The translations under genes were made by a program, and so were the position numbers. This document shows, one piece after another, positions 5,109 through 9,097 of a DNA stretch of 9,097 nucleotides (position 1 is the first letter of the stretch; every line of letters starts with the position of its first letter). The DNA comes from an uncultured Collinsella sp. (GTDB taxonomy: Bacteria > Actinomycetota > Coriobacteriia > Coriobacteriales > Coriobacteriaceae). The notes beneath the pieces were generated by a model, which worked only from the letters and a program-made list of their open reading frames with translations, did no database searches and was not told the origin of the DNA. The DNA lies in the NCBI GenBank assembly GCA_902479205.1, contig CABSNX010000074.1, positions 1-9,097 of the forward strand. The letters run 5' to 3'.

Positions 5109-6662
5109 TTAGGCCTCGGTGGCGAGTACGCGACCCGTCATCTCGGCGGAAGGCTCAATACCAGCCATGGTGAGCATGGTCGGAGCGATATCGGAAAGAC
5201 GGCCGTCCTCGATACCGGTGAGCTGTGCCTTCTCATCAACGATGATGAACGGCACGCGGTTGGTGGTGTGAGCCGTGAACGGATGCTTGGAACCGTCGGA
5301 AGCAACGTCAAACATGTGATCGGCGTTGCCGTGATCGGCGGTAATCAGCGCAAAGCCGCCCTTAGCGAGAATCGCCGGGACAACCTTGGACAGGGCATCG
5401 TCAACAGCCTCGACGGCCTTAACGGCAGCGTCGAAGACACCGGTGTGACCAACCATGTCGCAGTTTGCGAAGTTCACGATGTAGAAATCAGCGCGATCCT
5501 CGTTGATGGCGGCGACAAGCTTCTCGGTAACCTCGGGAGCGCTCATCTCAGGTTGCAGGTCGTAGGTAGCGACCTTGGGAGAAGCGACGAGCACGCGCTC
5601 CTCGCCCTCCTTGGGCTCCTCGATGCCGCCGTTGAGGAAGAACGTCACGTGGGCGTACTTCTCGGTCTCGGCGGTGTGCAGCTGCTTCAGGCCATTGGCG
5701 GCGATAACGTCGGCCAGAACGTTCTCGGGGAACGTCTTGGGGAAGGCGACCTCGACGTCAAACGTCGGGTCGTACTCGGTCATCGTCACAAAGTGCGAAA
5801 GCTTGATCTGCTCGCGCTCAAAGCCGTCGAACTCCTTGTCCGTGAACACGCGAGTCATCTGACGAGCGCGGTCGGGACGGAAGTTGAAGAAGATGGCCGC
5901 GTCGCCCTCGTGGATGCCCTCGTTGTGGGCAGCGAAGGGCTCGACGAACTCGTCGCCGCGCGGATCCTTCTCGTAGTAGGCCTTGATACCGGCAACAGGG
6001 TCGGTATCGGCATCGGATGCGTTGACCATGACATCGTAGGCGCGCTGGATGCGCTCCCAACGGTTGTCGCGGTCCATGGCCCAATAACGGCCCGAGACGG
6101 TGGCAACGCGAGCGTCGCAACCGGTCTCCTCGGAGATCTTAGCCAGGAAGGCGCAGAACTCACTCATGTAACCGGCACCGGACTGCGGGTCAACGTCGCG
6201 ACCATCCATGAAGGCGTGGACGCGAACGGTCTTGACACCGCGCTCGGCAGCCATCTTGACCAGAGCCTCGACGTGGCTCATATGAGAATGAACACCGCCA
6301 GGGCTCATAAGGCCCATGAGGTGGAGAGTCTTGCCGTCAGCCTTGACGTCGTCCATAGCCTTGACGAAGACCTCGTTCTTGGCGATGGAGCCGTCCTTGA
6401 TGGCATTGTTGATGCGCGAAAGCTCCTGGAACACGATGCGGCCGGCACCGATGTTGAGGTGACCCACCTCGGAGTTGCCCATCTGGCCATCGGGAAGACC
6501 CACGTCCTCGCCCGAAGCGCCGAGCGTGGTGTGGGGGTACTTCTCGTACAGGCTATCGAGGAAGGGCGTCTTGGCAGCGGCGACGGCGTTCTCGCCATCG
6601 GCCGGAGCCAGGCCGCAACCATCCATGATGATCAGGAGTGCAGGAAGATGACGCTGTGCCAT
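5109..6662 (-). CDS. gpmI: 2,3-bisphosphoglycerate-independent phosphoglycerate mutase
   Basis: This cytoplasmic enzyme interconverts 3-phosphoglycerate and 2-phosphoglycerate in glycolysis through a phosphoserine intermediate, using two divalent metal ions (normally Mn). The 517-residue length is standard. Visible landmarks are the N-terminal metal Asp in MDGCG (D14) and the nucleophile Ser64 in GQMGNSEVGH. Others are GGVHSH at 122-127, FMDGRD at 151-156, the phosphate-binding GRYWAMDRDNRWER at 191-204 and FRPDRARQ at 261-268, and Lys335 in EKYAHV. The second metal set includes D402 and H406 (CDMVGH), D443 and H444 (TADHGNAD) and H465 (AHTTN). All catalytic groups appear present. The start is 5 bases after the tpiA stop, with AGGA overlapping that stop, so translation is probably coupled. 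The gene lacks TTA, CTA and TCA codons throughout, consistent with high expression. Confidence 0.97.
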   Translation of the reverse strand: MAQRHLPALLIIMDGCGLAPADGENAVAAAKTPFLDSLYEKYPHTTLGASGEDVGLPDGQMGNSEVGHLNIGAGRIVFQELSRINNAIKDGSIAKNEVFVKAMDDVKADGKTLHLMGLMSPGGVHSHMSHVEALVKMAAERGVKTVRVHAFMDGRDVDPQSGAGYMSEFCAFLAKISEETGCDARVATVSGRYWAMDRDNRWERIQRAYDVMVNASDADTDPVAGIKAYYEKDPRGDEFVEPFAAHNEGIHEGDAAIFFNFRPDRARQMTRVFTDKEFDGFEREQIKLSHFVTMTEYDPTFDVEVAFPKTFPENVLADVIAANGLKQLHTAETEKYAHVTFFLNGGIEEPKEGEERVLVASPKVATYDLQPEMSAPEVTEKLVAAINEDRADFYIVNFANCDMVGHTGVFDAAVKAVEAVDDALSKVVPAILAKGGFALITADHGNADHMFDVASDGSKHPFTAHTTNRVPFIIVDEKAQLTGIEDGRLSDIAPTMLTMAGIEPSAEMTGRVLATEA

Positions 6663-6667
6663 ATGTC

Positions 6668-7435
6668 CTACTCGCCTGCCTTGACGACCATAGAGGCGAA
6701 GTCGGCAGCCTTGAGCGAAGCGCCGCCCACGAGGGCGCCGTCGACGTCGGGCTTGGCGACGAGCTCGGCGATGTTGCCGGGCTTGGCAGAGCCACCATAG
6801 AGAACGCGGATGCCGTCGGCGAGCTCCTCACCGAACATCTCCTTGAGGGTCTCACGGATAGCGCCGCAGACCTCCTGAGCGTCCTCGGCGGTAGCGGTCT
6901 TGCCGGTGCCGATGGCCCAGATGGGCTCGTAGGCGACGACGACCTGCTTGGGGCAAGTGATCTCGAGACCCTCGAGACCAGCCTTGACCTGGTTCACGAC
7001 GTGCTCGACATAGGTGCCGGCCTCGCGGACCTCAAGGGACTCGCCGCAGCAGAAGACAGGAACAAGACCGGCGGCAACGAGGGCCTTGGCCTTCTTGTTC
7101 TGATCCTCGTCGGTCTCGTGGAAGTAATCACGACGCTCGGAGTGACCGATGATGCAGTAGGTGCAGCCAGCGGACTTGAGCATGTCGCAAGAAGACTCAC
7201 CGGTGAAGGCACCCTTGGCCTCCCAGTACACGTTCTGTGCACCGAGGGCGATGGGGGCAGCCTGAATACGGTCATGAACCGTGGTGATGTCGATGGTCGG
7301 AGGGCAGACGAGCACCTCGACGCCAGCCGGAACCTCGGGCAGAGCCTGAGCCAGCTCGTCGGCGAGCTTGGCGGCCTCGGCGACGTCGTTGTTCATCTTC
7401 CAGTTACCAGCGATAAGAAGAGTGCGATTAGGCAT
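6668..7435 (-). CDS. tpiA: Triose-phosphate isomerase
   Basis: This enzyme interconverts dihydroxyacetone phosphate and glyceraldehyde 3-phosphate in the cytoplasm. The 255-residue protein is a complete TIM barrel. Substrate residues N11 and K13 are in GNWKMN, catalytic H98 in IIGHSERR, catalytic E170 in AYEPIWAIGTGKTA (with flexible loop 6 following), and the phosphate loops are GGSAKPGN at 214-221 and GALVGGASL at 233-241. The frame stays open 21 codons further upstream, but those codons overlap pgk and encode no family sequence. MPNRTLLIAGNWKMN is the natural N-terminus, and GGAGG lies 9 bases before it. The ATG overlaps the end of pgk by 8 bases (ATGCCTAA), so translation is coupled. The protein is rather cysteine-rich (eight Cys, including the adjacent pair at 129-130), which is mildly unusual for a TIM. 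Confidence 0.97.
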   Translation of the reverse strand: MPNRTLLIAGNWKMNNDVAEAAKLADELAQALPEVPAGVEVLVCPPTIDITTVHDRIQAAPIALGAQNVYWEAKGAFTGESSCDMLKSAGCTYCIIGHSERRDYFHETDEDQNKKAKALVAAGLVPVFCCGESLEVREAGTYVEHVVNQVKAGLEGLEITCPKQVVVAYEPIWAIGTGKTATAEDAQEVCGAIRETLKEMFGEELADGIRVLYGGSAKPGNIAELVAKPDVDGALVGGASLKAADFASMVVKAGE

Positions 7436-8618
7436 CGAGAAGCGCCTCCACTCCGGGCAGGGCCTTACCCTCGACGAGCTCCATGGAAGCGCCACCACCG
7501 GTGGAGATCCAGCTCATCTTGTCGGCCAGGTTGAACTTGTTGACGGCTGCGACAGAGTCGCCACCGCCGATGATCGAGGTGCAGTCAGCCTCGGCGAGAG
7601 CCTCGGCGATAGCCTGGGTGCCGTGAGCAAAGTTGTCAAACTCGAAGACGCCCATGGGGCCGTTCCAGAACACGGTCTTGGCGCCCTTGACAGCCTCGGC
7701 ATAGAGCTCCTCGGTCTTGGGACCGATGTCCATACCCTCACGATCGTCGGGGATAGCGTCGGAAGCAACAACCTCGGGGACAGCGTCCTCGCCAAAGTGA
7801 TCGGCAACACGATTGTCGATGGGGAGCAGAATCTTGACACCCTTCTCCTCGGCCTTCTTGAGCATCTCGCCGGCGCGCTCGACCCAGTCCTCTTCCTTGA
7901 GGGACTGACCAACGGACAGGCCCTGAGCCAGGAAGAAGGTGTAGGCCATGCCGCCACCGATGATCAGGGTGTCAGCGGAGTCGATGAGGTGATCGAGAAC
8001 GCCGATCTTGGAGGAAACCTTGGAGCCGCCGACGATGGCGACGAAGGGGCGCTCGGGCTCGGCGAAGATGCCGGTCAGCGTGTCGACCTCCTTCTCGAGC
8101 AAGAAGCCGGCGACGGCAGGCAGGTAAGCGGCGGGGCCCACGACGGAACCCTGGGCGCGGTGAGCGGTGCCGAAGGCATCGAGAACGAAGACGTCACCAT
8201 AGGAAGCGAGCTTCTTGGCGATCTCGGGATCGTTCTTCTTCTCACGCTTGTCAAAACGGACGTTCTCGAGAACGAGGACCTTACCCGGCTCGACGGCGGC
8301 GACAGCCTCAGCAGCCTTCTCGCCGTAGGTGTCAGCGACAAAGGCAACGTCGAGACCAGAGAGCTCAGCGAGCTTCTTGGCGACGGGCTCGAGGGACAGC
8401 TCGGGCTGGAAGCCGGTGCCCTCGGGACGGCCGAGGTGGCTCATGAGGATGACGCGAGCGTTGTGCTCAACGAGGTAGTTGATGGTGGGCAGGGCAGCCT
8501 TGATACGGGTGGTGTCGCCAACGACGCCATCCTTGATAGGCACGTTAAAGTCAACGCGGACGAGAACGCGCTTTCCGTCGACATCGATGTCGCGGACGGT
8601 CTTCTTGGTAAAGGCCAT
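7428..8618 (-). CDS. pgk: Phosphoglycerate kinase
   Basis: This cytoplasmic glycolytic enzyme transfers the phosphate of 1,3-bisphosphoglycerate to ADP, making ATP. The 396-residue length is standard. The N-domain substrate site is visible as RVDFNVP (R21, D23, N25), TTRI (R38), SHLGRP (H61, R64), ENVRF (R121) and AHRA (R154). The C-domain nucleotide site shows GGSKVSSKIG (K200, K204), NGPMGVFE ending at E326, GGGDS at 351-355 and STGGGASMELVEGK at 372-385. No key residue is missing. It begins the pgk-tpiA-gpmI unit, with an 8-base overlap into tpiA. Upstream lies a terminator after gap and a leader of about 55 bases with a hairpin. An AAAGG Shine-Dalgarno site is about 11 bases from the ATG, slightly long. 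No clear promoter was seen, so read-through from gap or a promoter overlapping the terminator may drive it. Confidence 0.98.
   Translation of the reverse strand: MAFTKKTVRDIDVDGKRVLVRVDFNVPIKDGVVGDTTRIKAALPTINYLVEHNARVILMSHLGRPEGTGFQPELSLEPVAKKLAELSGLDVAFVADTYGEKAAEAVAAVEPGKVLVLENVRFDKREKKNDPEIAKKLASYGDVFVLDAFGTAHRAQGSVVGPAAYLPAVAGFLLEKEVDTLTGIFAEPERPFVAIVGGSKVSSKIGVLDHLIDSADTLIIGGGMAYTFFLAQGLSVGQSLKEEDWVERAGEMLKKAEEKGVKILLPIDNRVADHFGEDAVPEVVASDAIPDDREGMDIGPKTEELYAEAVKGAKTVFWNGPMGVFEFDNFAHGTQAIAEALAEADCTSIIGGGDSVAAVNKFNLADKMSWISTGGGASMELVEGKALPGVEALLDA
7445..7449 (-). promoter_or_regulatory. Ribosome binding site that fixes the tpiA start
   Basis: GGAGG on the minus strand lies 9 bases before the ATG at 7435, inside the last codons of pgk. 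It supports the 255-residue TpiA and not the 21-codon longer open frame. Confidence 0.75.
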
Positions 8619-8641
8619 GTTTGCTTCTACCTTTCGTACGT

Positions 8642-8664
8642 GTCTGCCTCCTATTACGGCAGAC
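8642..8664 (-). promoter_or_regulatory. Hairpin in the pgk leader
   Basis: This is a perfect 7-pair stem (GTCTGCC at 8642-8648 with GGCAGAC at 8658-8664) and a 9-base loop, between the gap terminator and pgk. On the minus strand an AGGAGG sequence spans the loop and stem, but no start codon follows it at usable distance and the real pgk site is the later AAAGG. It has no U-tract, so it is not a terminator. It may be a leader structure or an mRNA-end stabiliser. Confidence 0.5.
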
Positions 8665-8674
8665 GATTTCTTAT

Positions 8675-8721
8675 AAAAAGGGCGCGACCCTAGGGTGTAA
8701 GCCCTATAAGGCCGCGCCCTT
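8675..8721 (-). terminator. Rho-independent terminator after gap
   Basis: This is a perfect 9-pair outer stem (8678-8686 with 8713-8721, arm AAGGGCGCG) enclosing a second 5-pair stem (8691-8695 with 8702-8706). On the minus strand it is followed by TTTTTATAAG. It lies about 38 bases after the gap stop codon and so separates gap from pgk. The inner part of the hairpin is asymmetric, so the folded form is less certain than the outer stem. Confidence 0.85.
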
Positions 8722-8758
8722 CTTTAGACGCTCAACGAGCTATTCGCTAAAAGCTAAA

Positions 8759-9097
8759 TTAAGCAACGAACTTCTCGAAGTACTTGATGGTGCGGACCAT
8801 CTGAGAGGTGTAGGAGTTCTCGTTGTCGTACCAAGAGGTGACCTGAACGAGGGTCTGGCCGTTGCCGAGGTCAGAGCACATGGTCTGAGTGGCGTCGAAG
8901 ATGGAGCCGTGGGTCTCGCCGACGATGTCGCGGGAGACGATCTGGTCCTCGTTGTAGGCGAAGGTCTCGGGGATGGTCTCGGCGTAGGCCTTCATGGCAG
9001 CGTTGACCTCGTCGACGGTGACCTTCTTGTCAACGACGGCGTAGAGGTTGGTCAGCGAGCCGGTCGGCGTCGGGACGCGCTGGGCGGCACCGATGAG
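8759..9097 (-). CDS. gap: Type I glyceraldehyde-3-phosphate dehydrogenase (C-terminal part only)
   Basis: This NAD-dependent glycolytic enzyme converts glyceraldehyde 3-phosphate and phosphate to 1,3-bisphosphoglycerate. The last 112 codons are present; the frame is open to the window edge, so the NAD-binding domain and catalytic Cys lie outside. Visible are LIGAAQRVPTPTGSLTNLY (the conserved RVPTP segment), KKVTVDEVNAAMKAYAE, IVSRDIVGETHGSIFDATQT, and the diagnostic SWYDNENSYTSQMVRTIKYFE near the end. The WYDNE-x-SYTSQMVRT form resembles GAPDHs of streptococci and related Gram-positives more than the WYDNEWGYS type. The apparent ATG at 8995 is an internal Met in NAAMKAYAE and not a start. 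It is followed by its own terminator before pgk. Confidence 0.96.
   Translation of the reverse strand, partial: LIGAAQRVPTPTGSLTNLYAVVDKKVTVDEVNAAMKAYAETIPETFAYNEDQIVSRDIVGETHGSIFDATQTMCSDLGNGQTLVQVTSWYDNENSYTSQMVRTIKYFEKFVA

Noticed and set aside
5067..6800. Plus-strand 577-codon frame opposite gpmI
   Set aside because: It is the same mirror-frame effect. The sense strand has every catalytic motif of GpmI, and the antisense start lies within the terminator.
7436..7498. 21-residue N-terminal extension of TpiA
   Set aside because: It lies wholly within pgk and encodes no family sequence; the ATG at 7435 has a well-placed GGAGG and gives the canonical start.
7368..8693. Plus-strand 441-codon frame opposite pgk
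   Set aside because: It is the mirror frame of an intact, motif-complete pgk.
1..9097. A new defence, mobile or biosynthetic system
   Set aside because: All coding space is taken by well-known glycolytic, secretion and peptide uptake genes, and the intergenic gaps are short.

Overview
This window is an ordinary core region of a bacterial chromosome. Every real gene lies on the minus strand. It looks like the end of an assembled contig, because the first 30 bases are Illumina Nextera transposase adapter, not genome. The GC-rich codon use, the order gap-pgk-tpiA-gpmI-secG, the Gram-positive type of GAPDH C-terminus and the twin-arginine lipoprotein OppA suggest an actinobacterium of the Coriobacteriia, perhaps Collinsella or a relative. 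That placement is inference from memory of the families and was not tested by any search.

Reading in the direction of transcription (right to left), the right half is a glycolysis cluster. It starts with the C-terminal third of gap (glyceraldehyde-3-phosphate dehydrogenase, cut by the window edge), followed by an intrinsic terminator. Then come pgk, tpiA (overlapping pgk by 8 bases) and gpmI (5 bases after tpiA), closed by a strong terminator. Together they encode the steps from triose phosphates to 2-phosphoglycerate. After that terminator comes secG, a small subunit of the protein translocation channel, with its own terminator.

After a gap of about 290 bases holding a likely promoter and possible operator elements comes a peptide uptake operon: oppA (lipoprotein binding protein), a hairpin-bearing spacer, oppB and oppC (permeases), and the 5' part of oppD (ATPase). 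oppD stops just after its ABC signature because the contig ends in adapter. oppF is expected beyond but is not present.

I find no novel system, mobile element, CRISPR array or RNA gene. The points most worth a second look are the adapter and the false protein sequence it creates, a tandem acidic eight-residue repeat in OppB, the regulatory architecture upstream of oppA, and the terminator and leader hairpin that separate gap from pgk.
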